A DNA stretch of 64,000 nt from Lachnospiraceae bacterium (lineage in GTDB: Bacteria > Bacillota > Clostridia > Lachnospirales > Lachnospiraceae), in assembly GCA_014804265.1 (NCBI GenBank), contig JAAVAC010000017.1, forward strand, positions 1 to 64,000, written 5' to 3'. How positions within the stretch are numbered: position 1 is the stretch's first letter; the number at the start of each line of letters is the position of its first letter. The position numbers were made by a program, and so were the translations under genes. Positions 7,901-16,436 of the stretch are shown here, one piece after another. The notes beneath the pieces are model-generated. The model had not been told where the DNA came from. It saw only the letters and a program-made list of their open reading frames with translations, and searched no databases.

Positions 7901-10037
7901 TTTTAGGAACCGCTAAGGCCGCTCCATAAGTGTCACTATATGAATTCTCCTCATTTGAGTTCTCCCTGATAAGCTTTGTCATACTGCCAAATTTCGGAAG
8001 CTCATCTTGGCTGGCCTCGTTATTTGCATATTCCTCAGCCTTATCCTTTTCATCTTCTTCTATATAGTAAACATGTACATCTTCTATTTCCGGCTCTATA
8101 TCCTTACAATAATATGTACAATCTTTCTCTTCATCGTGTGCCTTAGCTTTGACACGTACTTCCTGCTTTTTACCCTCTACTGTATTTTGCCGGAAGAAAT
8201 TTCCAAACCGTCTTATGAATTTATCAAAGTTTTTTTCTTCCCCCTCTGTCACTTCAAAGATAATATCATCAATGCTGGCCGGTTCTTCATCATAATGAAA
8301 TACGTAGCTTACCGGCGCCGACTCATTTCCACAGCCATCCTTTGCCCAAATCAGTAAGGCATAGCTGCCATTTTCAAGAACCTCGTTCACTGATATGGAA
8401 GTAGAGTAGTCCTTTGATCCATCGCCAGGAGTATCCCGTTTAATCCAGTCACTTTCCGGTTTTAAGGTCTCTGCATTCATCTGTCTTCCTATATCATTTG
8501 AAGCTATTGTATTATTGAGCCTGACAATCTTATACTTATATTGCAGGCCATCCGCTGTGCATTCATCACTAATATCCATATCTACAGTGATGGTATCGGA
8601 CCCTTTATACCATTTTTGTTCAGTTAATACTTTTATTTCAGGAGGCGTCCTGTCTATATGAATCTCTCCATATGGCAATTCTCCTTCCTGACGGTTTTCC
8701 GCCAGATCCGTTGCAGCAAAATAAATATAATACGTGCCGCTTGCCAAGTCCTTAATGGAAACGCTTGCCTCTTGAGTTCTTTCTGAACAATTTTCAAATT
8801 CAATAGGTATTTCTTCACCACTATAAACCTTGTTTATAATAAAATCCGAATCCGACGTTTCGTGTTGTTTACTGGTAAAAATTGCCTGATTAAGATGGGA
8901 AAGCCCTACATTCTCTTCCACATCCACATTCATTTTTATTGTATCTGCATTGAAATAATACTTATCATTTTGTTGAAACCCATCATCTATAGAGTTGATA
9001 GAAACTGTGAGTACTTTGGGTGCCTCTTCGTCGTAAACAACCGTAATTGTATTTTCACTTACATTACCAGATTTATCCCTTGCAGTAATTGTGAATTCTT
9101 TTTCCTGTTCGCCTGCATTGAAATTTGGGCCCCTGAAAATAAACTTATAAAGATTTTTTCCTAACTCCTCCATTTCTACTTTAAGATTCATATCTACCTT
9201 TACTTCATCATTATCTTCAACCTTGGCATATAATCCTTGCTTTCCATTCGTATAAAATCTATCGTGAATGAAATTACCACTGATTGTAATGACAGGCGAT
9301 TCCTCGTCCTCTCTAAAAATTATAGATGTACTTCTATTTACTTGATATAAATCACCACTTAAATGCAATAAGTGATCTTCATTAAAAGTGAAATAATATC
9401 CATAATCAGGAACAATCTGAACACAATTTCCTATGCCGTTCTCACTGACAGTTATCTTACCACCATGCATTTGGCGGCTAATTTCCACAGAATTTCCAAC
9501 ACGTAAAATGTTTACCTTATCAATTTCCTCAAAATTAATCCTATATTCCTTTTCACAATCACTATGAAATTCCGGGATCACCCATTCGTAAGTGCCCTTT
9601 TCGTTATCTTTCAAGTTCATTAGACCTGCACTATCTGAAGCCACCTTATAATATTCCTCGGGTATTGCCAGTATTTCTACCTGCTTTCCTTCCTCAACGG
9701 GATATTGGGAACCCACAGGTTCAACCAGCTTTCCATCAGAACGCACCTGAATACTTCCCATGGTCGGATCATTGCAAAATACGGTAATATTATAAGATAC
9801 CGTTTCATCTGCTTCTTCCGGATATTCCGGTAACGTAACCCCTTCATTACCGGAAACCGACTCTTCTGCTTGACTTGATGATGTAATTACTTCTTTTTCG
9901 TCTATGGTATTTCCACTCGTCACATATTCCATACCTGTTCCATCTGCCTGACTCTCTATTGCTGGAATCGGTATGCTGCTTATTAAGAAAATAAGTGCAA
10001 GCATAAATGAAATGCATGGTTTTGTTCTTTCCTTCAT
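4926..10037 (-). CDS. Giant cell-surface protein with repeated Ig-like modules
   Basis: 1703 aa. A signal peptide (MKERTKPCISFMLALIFLIS, cleaved near residue 30) is followed by a Ser/Glu-rich stretch and many extracellular beta-sandwich modules. Module boundaries carry the recurrent [IV]D.[TD].P.[IV] signature, for example IDRTPPEIKV, VDKDKPIITN, VDVTAPKVFV, IDMTEPVIQV, IDITQPEIEI and IDKTAPSLVL, plus DKAGN/DLAENR-type ends typical of bacterial Ig-like repeats. Two modules (VEYDNNEAYNGKFYN... and VSYDNQNAQNGNYYK...) are clearly duplicated. The C-terminus is one membrane helix followed by a short Lys-rich tail, with no LPXTG sortase motif. The protein is therefore membrane-anchored and rod-like. 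It follows the beta-helix protein by 84 nt and is probably an adhesin or sensor that feeds the kinase circuit. Confidence 0.85.
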   Translation of the reverse strand: MKERTKPCISFMLALIFLISSIPIPAIESQADGTGMEYVTSGNTIDEKEVITSSSQAEESVSGNEGVTLPEYPEEADETVSYNITVFCNDPTMGSIQVRSDGKLVEPVGSQYPVEEGKQVEILAIPEEYYKVASDSAGLMNLKDNEKGTYEWVIPEFHSDCEKEYRINFEEIDKVNILRVGNSVEISRQMHGGKITVSENGIGNCVQIVPDYGYYFTFNEDHLLHLSGDLYQVNRSTSIIFREDEESPVITISGNFIHDRFYTNGKQGLYAKVEDNDEVKVDMNLKVEMEELGKNLYKFIFRGPNFNAGEQEKEFTITARDKSGNVSENTITVVYDEEAPKVLTVSINSIDDGFQQNDKYYFNADTIKMNVDVEENVGLSHLNQAIFTSKQHETSDSDFIINKVYSGEEIPIEFENCSERTQEASVSIKDLASGTYYIYFAATDLAENRQEGELPYGEIHIDRTPPEIKVLTEQKWYKGSDTITVDMDISDECTADGLQYKYKIVRLNNTIASNDIGRQMNAETLKPESDWIKRDTPGDGSKDYSTSISVNEVLENGSYALLIWAKDGCGNESAPVSYVFHYDEEPASIDDIIFEVTEGEEKNFDKFIRRFGNFFRQNTVEGKKQEVRVKAKAHDEEKDCTYYCKDIEPEIEDVHVYYIEEDEKDKAEEYANNEASQDELPKFGSMTKLIRENSNEENSYSDTYGAALAVPKKSVFYQVMVVARDKAGNIHCAFPHEDKYKKYQSSLVMVDQKKPDIQMIINKEFEEPDYIETTNSGKKEWYNGNRPISYTVVSKDLDSGLFDLQVSLNKETVIEENFAGKFDIEMVNDYEKTVGLSKDAIGTDGKCVFYAKSYDNAGNMGETETKAIYVDKDKPIITNITFSAGGSDDMNTLPKQYGFFFKKKTTVKISATDFVGNSKNPGSGIKSFTYYMESSNGKKTKAVDLPVKSGKNGIYTASFNVPAGFKGQIYVKAIDNTNQSSDYTNPKGIIIESAKEHKNCSYANIIIKDTPYKDANGNPLYNKMPVIRFETGDDKSGIAKNVWKVKAANDKEPEKKGELIVRSTYDKKKGSFHSSLESDTNWNIPEKLDLNLVTKANKSYRVVSEKNSIEASLKLTDNAGNHENATKKVFSVDVTAPKVFVEYDNNEAYNGKFYNKERYATIHVIDANFSEEGCEIKTTGPGVNKSEWEHISGSGCNGKIHSKDCEYICRVGFVTDGDYTFGFECTDLAGWSSSYGQLDEFTIDMTEPVIQVSYDNQNAQNGNYYKDARIATIQIEEHNFSPEGVSITMTATDGGNAIAVPEVRGWTQNEDFYTATIAYDYDGEFTFDIEYTDLAENQASEYEQDQFIIDITQPEIEITGIIDRSANKGKVQPVITCNDTNLEDAVILLKGANRGNVKVDYETSRAGTSIVYKVKDLEHIKKNDDIYLLHVTARDKAGNEYEEEIHYSVNRFGSVYQYDKQTEGLINDYYASKCDDLVIKEVNVNSLKVKRVTYSKDGEIVTLQEGKNYRLSQSGDEFNWKEYEYTIFKENFDEEGMYILTLYSEDQANNQSDNKAKGKDIEFVIDKTAPSLVLSGIRNGGQYNEDSKELIMNAEDNIGIASLEVYNDGQRIASFDGETITEAYGTLSVSLQSKNDWQNLVVVTRDMAGNESRSEALSYLLTTNLFVQWYKNPWIFYGSIAVIILLAGITYYLIRLKESQKKK

Positions 10038-10063
10038 CTCTAAATCCTTTCGTTTATCTACAG

Positions 10064-10087
10064 ATCAGGTTTTTTAAATTACCTGAT
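10064..10087. other. Small hairpin between two surface-protein genes
   Basis: A perfect 7-bp stem (ATCAGGT/ACCTGAT) with a 10-nt A/T loop lies in the 84-nt gap between the two surface-protein genes. There is no U-tract, so it could be an RNA-processing or attenuation element rather than a terminator. Confidence 0.4.
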
Positions 10088-10121
10088 GCTATCTTTTCCT
10101 GTTACAGCCATATACTTTTAT

Positions 10122-11774
10122 CTACTTTATCTTTACCTTGTAAGTCTTACTCCATTTACCATAACTATTCTTTCCATTTACTCTTCGATAGCTTCTTATT
10201 CTGACAAAATAGGTTTTCTTACTGGTCAGGTTATTAATTGTATAACTTACCTTACTTCCACCTTGTACCAGAATCTTTTTCTGGGATTTAAAATTCTGTT
10301 TCGTGCTATAGGCTATTTGATAACCGGAACAGTTTTTTTCTTTTTTCCACTTAAGCGTCAAGGTCTTCTTCTTTTTGGAAACAGCACTTCTGACACTGAC
10401 TCCGTTGGTCGTATTAGAAACTTGGAGCTGACTAAATTCTTCTTTGCTCAAACTCCTGATTCCCTCATTGAAAGCCTCCTGCTCCCTCAGCCATTCATCC
10501 TGTTCTTTTTGTTCCACAGCTTTCTGGAATTTAAGCCATGCTTTCTTGATATCCGTATAATTGCTTACAAGCTTCTTTTGATCTGCTGTCAGATTATCGT
10601 AAGCATTTTCCACAGCTTCCATTTTTGAACCGCTTTCTGCAGTAATGGTTCCAAGCCCCGAAATCATAGCAATGACTTTATTCGCTTCTTTTTGATTGAT
10701 TTCCTTATAGGTTTTTTCCGCCTTTTCCAATACGTCAATATTTTTTACTTTGTAGCGTATATTGCTGTCCAGACTATCATAAGCGCTTCTGGCTGCTTGA
10801 ATCTTTTCACCACTTCCAGCAGTCACCGTCTGAATGGCAGCAATTTTTTCTTTCACCTGTTCTACGGCCTTAAGCTGCTTTAATCTGGAAGGGCTGACGA
10901 TATTTACTGCCAGAGCCGTATTGCCAGGCTGATACGCATTGTATGCTTCCACGTCCTTTGTAAAAACAAAATACTTAAAATGATTAAATGTCCGTGTCAC
11001 CGGATACAAAGTGTTACCATCATCATCTATAATAATTTCATTGGATTTAGGCGTAAATATTTGATACAAATCGAAATACTCTCTATAAAAGTCTTCTGCC
11101 TCAAAGCAGGGAGCACAATGGTAGCTTTGCGGGGAAACTCCTCTAAGAGTGGAATTCTCCATTGTCATATAACTTATGCAAAATGCATACTGATAAAATG
11201 CTTTGGCTGTAGTCGTAACATTAATATCCGCATCGCATAGCTTAAGAAACTCAACATCCATACCAAAACGCCTGGAGTTAATGGTTATATCGCAATCCTC
11301 GACAGTAAATGTTCCGCCACATTGAATGGGTCCATTTATAGTAAGTGTTCCCGGACCTATAAGATTTGTATCGCTATTCAGAAACATCACCTTACAGTTA
11401 CCGTCAGCTAACATTATTTCATTATCGCCTTTTAATTCAATTGTCACACTATTATTAGCATACAGTACTAACGCAAGGTATTCATTCATGCCTTCTTCTA
11501 AAGATTCATCTTTAAAATTATCAAAAATAATCCTGTCATGATCCAAATCGAAGGTCAATGTTCCACTTTTGGATCCTTTTATGACGCTTTTATCAGTTTT
11601 AAAATAGCGGTCATCCAGAATTTTTTCTCCTTTAAATTCAATGCATTCAGAGCGGGTATATTTGGGATAATATTTCTCCTCTTCAGCCTCAACCCTTATT
11701 ACTGAAAATAACAGCATAAGCATTGGCAGTAAAATAAATATCCCTTTCCTGTTATTCCTAATTAATGTTTTCAT
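10122..11774 (-). CDS. Secreted surface protein: beta-helix, helical repeats and fibronectin III
   Basis: 550 aa. A signal peptide covers about residues 1-30 and ends VEAEEE. Residues of about 60-200 contain strand-rich turns (SVTIELKGDNEIMLADGNCK, LTINGPIQCGG) like right-handed beta-helix or carbohydrate-binding repeats. Two copies of a helical repeat follow, each with the pattern I..L..IT..SG.K..A...AYD.L....K..V.N, at about residues 305-430. A fibronectin type III domain closes the protein (LTLKWKKEKNCSGYQIAYST to YGKWSKTYKVKIK). There is no C-terminal anchor, so it is probably released or held by other surface factors. It lies 15 nt after the T-x-x-L membrane protein and upstream of the giant Ig protein in the same operon. 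Confidence 0.75.
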   Translation of the reverse strand: MKTLIRNNRKGIFILLPMLMLLFSVIRVEAEEEKYYPKYTRSECIEFKGEKILDDRYFKTDKSVIKGSKSGTLTFDLDHDRIIFDNFKDESLEEGMNEYLALVLYANNSVTIELKGDNEIMLADGNCKVMFLNSDTNLIGPGTLTINGPIQCGGTFTVEDCDITINSRRFGMDVEFLKLCDADINVTTTAKAFYQYAFCISYMTMENSTLRGVSPQSYHCAPCFEAEDFYREYFDLYQIFTPKSNEIIIDDDGNTLYPVTRTFNHFKYFVFTKDVEAYNAYQPGNTALAVNIVSPSRLKQLKAVEQVKEKIAAIQTVTAGSGEKIQAARSAYDSLDSNIRYKVKNIDVLEKAEKTYKEINQKEANKVIAMISGLGTITAESGSKMEAVENAYDNLTADQKKLVSNYTDIKKAWLKFQKAVEQKEQDEWLREQEAFNEGIRSLSKEEFSQLQVSNTTNGVSVRSAVSKKKKTLTLKWKKEKNCSGYQIAYSTKQNFKSQKKILVQGGSKVSYTINNLTSKKTYFVRIRSYRRVNGKNSYGKWSKTYKVKIK

Positions 11775-11789
11775 ATTCTTCTCCTTTTC

Positions 11790-12143
11790 TTATTTTTCAG
11801 TATATACTTCAATGCTTTTCATGGTCACAAACTCCAACTGTTCTTCATTAAGAACCTCTGTCTGATCTCCCTCTTCTGTTAATAAAATGGTTTCCTCTGA
11901 TAGTTTTTCTGTCTGATCTAATAATTGTGTCTTTTCTCCTTCTTCCCCTTTGCCTTTTCCAGTTTTTTTCTTTTTCGTATTTTGTACAGGTATTTGATTT
12001 GAAGCATAACCCTTTGTAGAATGTCTTAAGTATATATAAAAATATGATTTTATATCAAATTTTATAAATAGGAAAACACTAAGAACGAAAAACAGGAATG
12101 CCATCACTCCAAATATCATTCTTAAATTCAGCAGTATGGTCAT
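11790..12143 (-). CDS. Small membrane protein with clustered T-x-x-L motifs
   Basis: 117 aa. One strong N-terminal membrane helix (residues about 9-28, FGVMAFLFFVLSVFLFIKF) is followed by a Lys/Gly-rich spacer and an acidic tail. The tail packs four T-x-x-L sites into about 27 residues: T72-QLL, T78-EKL, T85-ILL and T95-EVL, mostly with acidic neighbours. These resemble the ETG[VL]LD motifs of the FHA protein. Its ATG overlaps the kinase stop (ATGA), so kinase and substrate candidate are translationally coupled. I propose it is the membrane docking platform for FHA binding after threonine phosphorylation. The family is otherwise unnamed to me. Confidence 0.7.
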   Translation of the reverse strand: MTILLNLRMIFGVMAFLFFVLSVFLFIKFDIKSYFYIYLRHSTKGYASNQIPVQNTKKKKTGKGKGEEGEKTQLLDQTEKLSEETILLTEEGDQTEVLNEEQLEFVTMKSIEVYTEK

Positions 12144-13858
12144 GGTAATGTCTCCTTCTTGCCGGACTCTGTTGCAAATGCCGCATCCACTGCATCTTTT
12201 GCTAAATCCAGATACGAAATCAATTCTTCGTTTAACAGTCGGATTCTTTCATTTCCTTCCACATCAGAAGAACTGATATCCGATGCCGCCCAGTCCTTGA
12301 TAGCAGTAATCCGGGATTCCATTTCCTTCTTTTCAATACCCTCTTCTTTGAAATGAATACAATTTGTATAAATCTGATAAGCCAGCTCTTTATACATGAT
12401 TAGCGCTGTGGTCAGATTGTCTTTTTCTACCAGATCGTCTTTTGTCAATTCCTGTAAATCATTCCAATAATCCAAATAACTCACATTGGCATCCCCTGAT
12501 TTGCTTTCAACACCGATTTTGGAATAGTATGCCGCAATCCTTCCCAGGCATTTTGCCCGTTCTATTTGATTTGCTTCCAGATTCTCCGAAGCTGCAGCTA
12601 CTTCTAACCACTTCTTAGCCAGCGTCTTATTTCCCTTATCTTCATAATTATAAAAGTAAGCAATTCCAAGCTCATAGGCAAAACGTTCATATTCTATGGG
12701 GTTCTCCATAAAATATTCTTCATTTCTGCGGTTTCCATCTGGTGTATCATTCAATATATCCCGAATGGCATATGCCTCATCTTCCGACAGAATATCATCA
12801 TTCAATATTATTTCTTCTAAAAGCCTTTGATAAGCTTCTCCCTGCACAGGATCCACATGAATGGCATTCTTATACTGAGCAATTGCCTCTTCTTTCTGCA
12901 CTTCACTTTGCGCACGCTGCATATAATATTCATAATTGCTGGTAACTGCTTTTTTATATTGAAAATCAGCCCAAAAAGTCAGGCCGCCAAACAGCAGGCA
13001 CATCAGGACGCTTCCTGCAAATACAGCTAATTTCCTATTCTGCTGCTTTTTGTATTCCACGTCCAGTTCCCGATAATGTTCAAGAGCAAACATCAATTCC
13101 TCACAATTTTGAAAACGCTCATCGGGGCTTTGCCTTGTACACCGTAAAATAATACTTTCCAGACCTGTGGAAAGAAAAGGATCCCAATGGGTAATTGGAT
13201 ACATTTCATAAGGAGGCTCGCTTGGATTCTGTCCGGTAACTAAATGATATAAGGTTGCTCCCAGACAATAAATATCCGTACGTTCATCCGTCTGTCCCCT
13301 TCCTCCAAACTGTTCCGGTGCCGCATATCCCACAGTTCCTAAACAGGTGGTATCTTCTACATTTTTTCTTTTAAATGTCCTGGCAGTGCCAAAATCAATC
13401 AGCATTACCGTTCCATCTGGTTTTAACATTACATTTGATGGTTTCATGTCTCGATATATGATAGGGGTTTCTCTTGTATGTAAATACTGCAATACACTAC
13501 ACAACTGAATTGCCCAATCAACTACTTTTTCCTGAGGCTGTTTTCCATCCTCTAACAACCGGCTTAAAGGAACACCCTCTATATAATCCATGACAATCAA
13601 AAAAATGTCATCATTATCAATTACATCTATAATACTTGGAAGATTTGGATGTTTTAGCTGCTTTAGCAGGTTCGTCTCCATTATCATGCCCTGTTTTACT
13701 ACTTCATAATTTTGTACGCCATCCTTGCGTATTTCCTTTATTGCCCACTGCTTATTGGCACGTTCATTCATGGCAAGATATACGGTACTCATTCCACCTG
13801 TTCCGATTATATTCAAGATTTTATATTTTCCATCTACAAGTGAACCGATTTCTAACAC
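12140..13858 (-). CDS. Membrane Ser/Thr protein kinase with extracytoplasmic helical-repeat region
   Basis: The start is set at the GTG at 13858. An AGGAG site lies 7 nt upstream, right at the PP2C stop; a longer frame to 13891 would lie inside the PP2C gene. The Hanks kinase domain covers about residues 1-260: the glycine loop GTGGMSTVYLA, the catalytic loop YRDMKPSNV near 133, DFG near 153, and an activation segment with DTTCLGTVGYAAPE. One membrane helix lies at about 276-298. The rest contains TPR-like helices (QYKNAIHVDPVQGEAYQRLL) that would lie outside the cell. There are no PASTA repeats, so the ligand is not muropeptide by that route. It is paired with the PP2C phosphatase, the usual on/off pair, and the T-x-x-L protein follows directly. 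Confidence 0.92.
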   Translation of the reverse strand: MLEIGSLVDGKYKILNIIGTGGMSTVYLAMNERANKQWAIKEIRKDGVQNYEVVKQGMIMETNLLKQLKHPNLPSIIDVIDNDDIFLIVMDYIEGVPLSRLLEDGKQPQEKVVDWAIQLCSVLQYLHTRETPIIYRDMKPSNVMLKPDGTVMLIDFGTARTFKRKNVEDTTCLGTVGYAAPEQFGGRGQTDERTDIYCLGATLYHLVTGQNPSEPPYEMYPITHWDPFLSTGLESIILRCTRQSPDERFQNCEELMFALEHYRELDVEYKKQQNRKLAVFAGSVLMCLLFGGLTFWADFQYKKAVTSNYEYYMQRAQSEVQKEEAIAQYKNAIHVDPVQGEAYQRLLEEIILNDDILSEDEAYAIRDILNDTPDGNRRNEEYFMENPIEYERFAYELGIAYFYNYEDKGNKTLAKKWLEVAAASENLEANQIERAKCLGRIAAYYSKIGVESKSGDANVSYLDYWNDLQELTKDDLVEKDNLTTALIMYKELAYQIYTNCIHFKEEGIEKKEMESRITAIKDWAASDISSSDVEGNERIRLLNEELISYLDLAKDAVDAAFATESGKKETLP

Positions 13859-13868
13859 AACTTTTCTC

Positions 13869-14636
13869 CTATAGGCATTGCAAAGCAACAACCGTTATAT
13901 TGTCTTTTTCCCCTCGTTCTTTATTCAGCCTTACAAGCTTCCTGCATTGTTCAAATAACAGGTCTTCTCTTTTTGGCACAATCTTTCCAAATTCCTGCTT
14001 CATTTCTTCCTTGGTAATTTTGTGGCGAAAGCCATCACAACAAATAATATATATCGTCTGATTTTTTACCCTGCCATGCAAGAATTCCGGCTCTAAATTT
14101 TTAGAAGCGCCAATACATTGTAATAGAATATGATTCCGTGGATCGCATTCAGCCTCTTTCGGCGATAATCTATTCATTTTGACCTCTCTTTCCACAAGAG
14201 TCTGGTCAACTGTAATCTGCTTAACCTCGTTTGATATTTCATAAAGTCTGGTATCACCCACATGGACAACTATGTACTGTTCATCAATAACCAACATGGC
14301 TGTTAAAGTCGTTCCCAGCTTAATACCGGACTCCCTGCCATATTCCATAAGCTGTCTGTTTACTTTATCAATCAGACTTTTTATGGAATCCTGAATCAAA
14401 TCCACGTATTGCTGTATTCTGAGTATTTGGGGCAGCTCCTCATTAAACCAATCACTCAAGTACTTTATCATGGTAGAACTGGCTACTTCTCCCTGTTCTA
14501 ATCCCCCCATTCCATCACAGACGGCCAAGAATACAATGTTGCCAAACCTGCTGGATGCGGTCTTAATTAGAAGTGCATCCTGATTGACTTCCTTTATGTT
14601 TCCCCTATCCGTACAATATGCTGTGTCAAATTCCAT
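13869..14636 (-). CDS. PP2C-family Ser/Thr protein phosphatase
   Basis: 255 aa, soluble. It carries the PPM/PP2C metal motifs: the N-terminal TDRGNIKEVNQDA, the VCDGMGG box that binds the two metal ions, an HVGDTRLY strand, and the late DNITVV motif. Length and motif order match the PrpC/Stp family, which removes phosphate from targets of Hanks-type kinases. It is the first gene of the signalling operon, about 115 nt downstream of a consensus promoter start site. The kinase follows 10 nt later. It probably reverses phosphorylation of the kinases, the FHA protein and the T-x-x-L protein. Confidence 0.93.
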   Translation of the reverse strand: MEFDTAYCTDRGNIKEVNQDALLIKTASSRFGNIVFLAVCDGMGGLEQGEVASSTMIKYLSDWFNEELPQILRIQQYVDLIQDSIKSLIDKVNRQLMEYGRESGIKLGTTLTAMLVIDEQYIVVHVGDTRLYEISNEVKQITVDQTLVEREVKMNRLSPKEAECDPRNHILLQCIGASKNLEPEFLHGRVKNQTIYIICCDGFRHKITKEEMKQEFGKIVPKREDLLFEQCRKLVRLNKERGEKDNITVVALQCL

Positions 14637-14756
14637 TCTTTCCCCCGTAAATCATGAAATACAATTCGTCTAATTTTATCAAAGTTAAAATATTGAATTT
14701 CTTTTTCTACTAATTTTTTGCATTCTTAAATTTACATTTTAAAGTTAGTTAATTAA

Positions 14757-14785
14757 ATTATATTAAGTTGCATTATGTTTGTCAA
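14757..14785 (-). promoter_or_regulatory. Consensus sigma-A promoter of the signalling operon
   Basis: On the minus strand, TTGACA (14785-14780), a 17-nt spacer and TATAAT (14762-14757) match the consensus exactly. A start near 14750 leaves an A/T-rich leader of about 115 nt before the PP2C gene. No other strong promoter was seen down to base 1, where gaps are mostly below 35 nt, so it may drive an operon of 14 kb or more. Confidence 0.8.
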
Positions 14786-14898
14786 TTGTTGTTTTTTGCT
14801 GATTTTTTACTAATTATGACATTTTTTCATTTTAGATAAACTTCAATTCTAGTATATGTGCATTTTTTATTCTTTTATGACATTATTTTTCAAAAAAT

Positions 14899-14942
14899 GA
14901 AGGAACCTCAAGCCCGCATATGTTGCAAGCTCAAGAGTTCCT
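14899..14942 (-). terminator. Probable terminator of the gamma-glutamyl cassette
   Basis: The minus strand reads AAGGAAC ... GGTTCCTT followed by CATTTTTTG, about 90-130 nt after the ligase stop. The outer 7-bp stem is sound, but the inner part pairs poorly, so folding is approximate. Confidence 0.45.
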
Positions 14943-15028
14943 TATAAGTAACGATTGCTTACTGATATCTTTCCAAAGCATATATTATAAAAATACAAAT
15001 ACGTCTCTATGGAGTCTTCTTACATCCC

Positions 15029-16405
15029 CTATCTATATTCCAAAATAATATCCTGTATATCCGCACCCTGTTTCCTTAAATCCAACATTCGTTTTGCCGG
15101 ATTCGTTTTATTTTCCGTTCTTTCAAACAGTGGCTTAAGCATACTCTCTTCCCCATATCCTCTGCTTGCCAGCCCTTCTTTTGCAAGCTCAAGAATATTT
15201 TTGATAAGTTCATACAGCTTTTCCACATCCACAAAAGCCGGCAGTTGGCTGCGGACAAACATCTTCCTTAGTTCTCCTGCTGTATACCCCCGATGATAGA
15301 TTACATGATCCTGTTTCAGCAGCTCATCTAACTTCTGCAGTCTGTTTTTCAATCCCAGATGAAAAGCTGCTACCGTCATGCAGTCTTTGATTGGCTGGCA
15401 GCATACACTTCTAAATTCAATAGTGCCCCGGAAGGTCAGGTCTTCAAACTTAAAGGTACGCAAATATTGAAGATCGTCAATTTGCGGATTTATCCGGATA
15501 CTTTTATAAGCCCCATCTTCATAGTATTCGCCCTCTATATACGGGCGGTTAAAGTATTCCATAATGTTGACCGGTGAAAAATTAATATACTTGTCCCCTC
15601 TCTCCACACAGTAAATACTTGTGGATTCAATATAAGAAAGCAAATCCTCTTCACTCTCAAATGTACAATCAAACATACCGATATTGTGGGGGTTGATACC
15701 GTGTGTGCTATTTTCCCAAAACATATCCCTGCAGCATAACAAATCTTCCTGTTCATCCAGCAAAACCGAATTAGAAAATAAGATTGCTTTGATAGGCTCT
15801 ATCTTGTTAAAAGCATGTATTGTGGTAAGCAGCTCCTCATGATTTACATCCAACTGGACCTGTGAGGCACTGGAAAAGGTTCCAAACTCCGGATAATGGT
15901 GAAAAAATACAGGTAAATCATATTTTTTATAAGAATGTAAATGATGAAACAGCATCCGATAACGTCCATTGGGAATTGGCACATTATGATTGTAAATACG
16001 ATATGGATTTATCCCCATTCCGGTTAACGTATAATGATATTTTCCGAATTCTTTTTGTAAAAAGTCATAATAGGATAAGAAACGGTGATGAATCGTAATC
16101 AATTCCTTTTCTTTTCCTAATGATAATTCCAGATTGTTGTAAGAGCAATCATAAGACAATATGTCCCCATGTACTTCATCCGAAATAGAATAAATATTAC
16201 CCTCTTCATCCCTGCCTGCCACCTGGAACTGAAATCGTTCCATAAAACTATCCGTTATCTTATGCACTACAGAAAAATCAACAGCCTTTTTCTCCAAATT
16301 GATAATCGGCATTTCAATTTCAATTCCCACATAATTATCCTTATTTTTCTTTGTAGGCAAAATGTACTTTTCATATAACCGTTCCCTTACAAATTTTTGA
16401 TCCAT
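15029..16405 (-). CDS. GCS2-type glutamate-cysteine ligase family protein
   Basis: 458 aa, cytoplasmic. The sequence follows the carboxylate-amine ligase (GCS2) fold: an early YVGIEIEMPI segment whose acidic residues bind metal-ATP, a SYDCSYNNLELSLG strand, the TGMGINPYRIYNH segment and RGTIEFRSVCCQP near residue 330. Members join the gamma-carboxyl of glutamate to the amine of cysteine or another acceptor, as in EgtA and plant-type GSH1. No glutathione synthetase gene follows, so the product may be gamma-Glu-Cys or a different gamma-glutamyl compound. It is the last gene of a four-gene cassette with gaps of 18-31 nt. The acceptor cannot be decided from sequence. Confidence 0.75.
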   Translation of the reverse strand: MDQKFVRERLYEKYILPTKKNKDNYVGIEIEMPIINLEKKAVDFSVVHKITDSFMERFQFQVAGRDEEGNIYSISDEVHGDILSYDCSYNNLELSLGKEKELITIHHRFLSYYDFLQKEFGKYHYTLTGMGINPYRIYNHNVPIPNGRYRMLFHHLHSYKKYDLPVFFHHYPEFGTFSSASQVQLDVNHEELLTTIHAFNKIEPIKAILFSNSVLLDEQEDLLCCRDMFWENSTHGINPHNIGMFDCTFESEEDLLSYIESTSIYCVERGDKYINFSPVNIMEYFNRPYIEGEYYEDGAYKSIRINPQIDDLQYLRTFKFEDLTFRGTIEFRSVCCQPIKDCMTVAAFHLGLKNRLQKLDELLKQDHVIYHRGYTAGELRKMFVRSQLPAFVDVEKLYELIKNILELAKEGLASRGYGEESMLKPLFERTENKTNPAKRMLDLRKQGADIQDIILEYR

Positions 16406-16436
16406 TCCGTACCTCTTTTCCCTTAAATCTTCACAC

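Larger units (their letters stand above)
14637..15028. other. A/T-rich intergenic region
   Basis: A 392-nt gap between the ligase gene and the phosphatase gene. It holds the operon promoter (14757-14785) and the probable terminator of the upstream cassette (14899-14942). The rest is A/T-rich sequence in which I see no gene. Confidence 0.6.
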
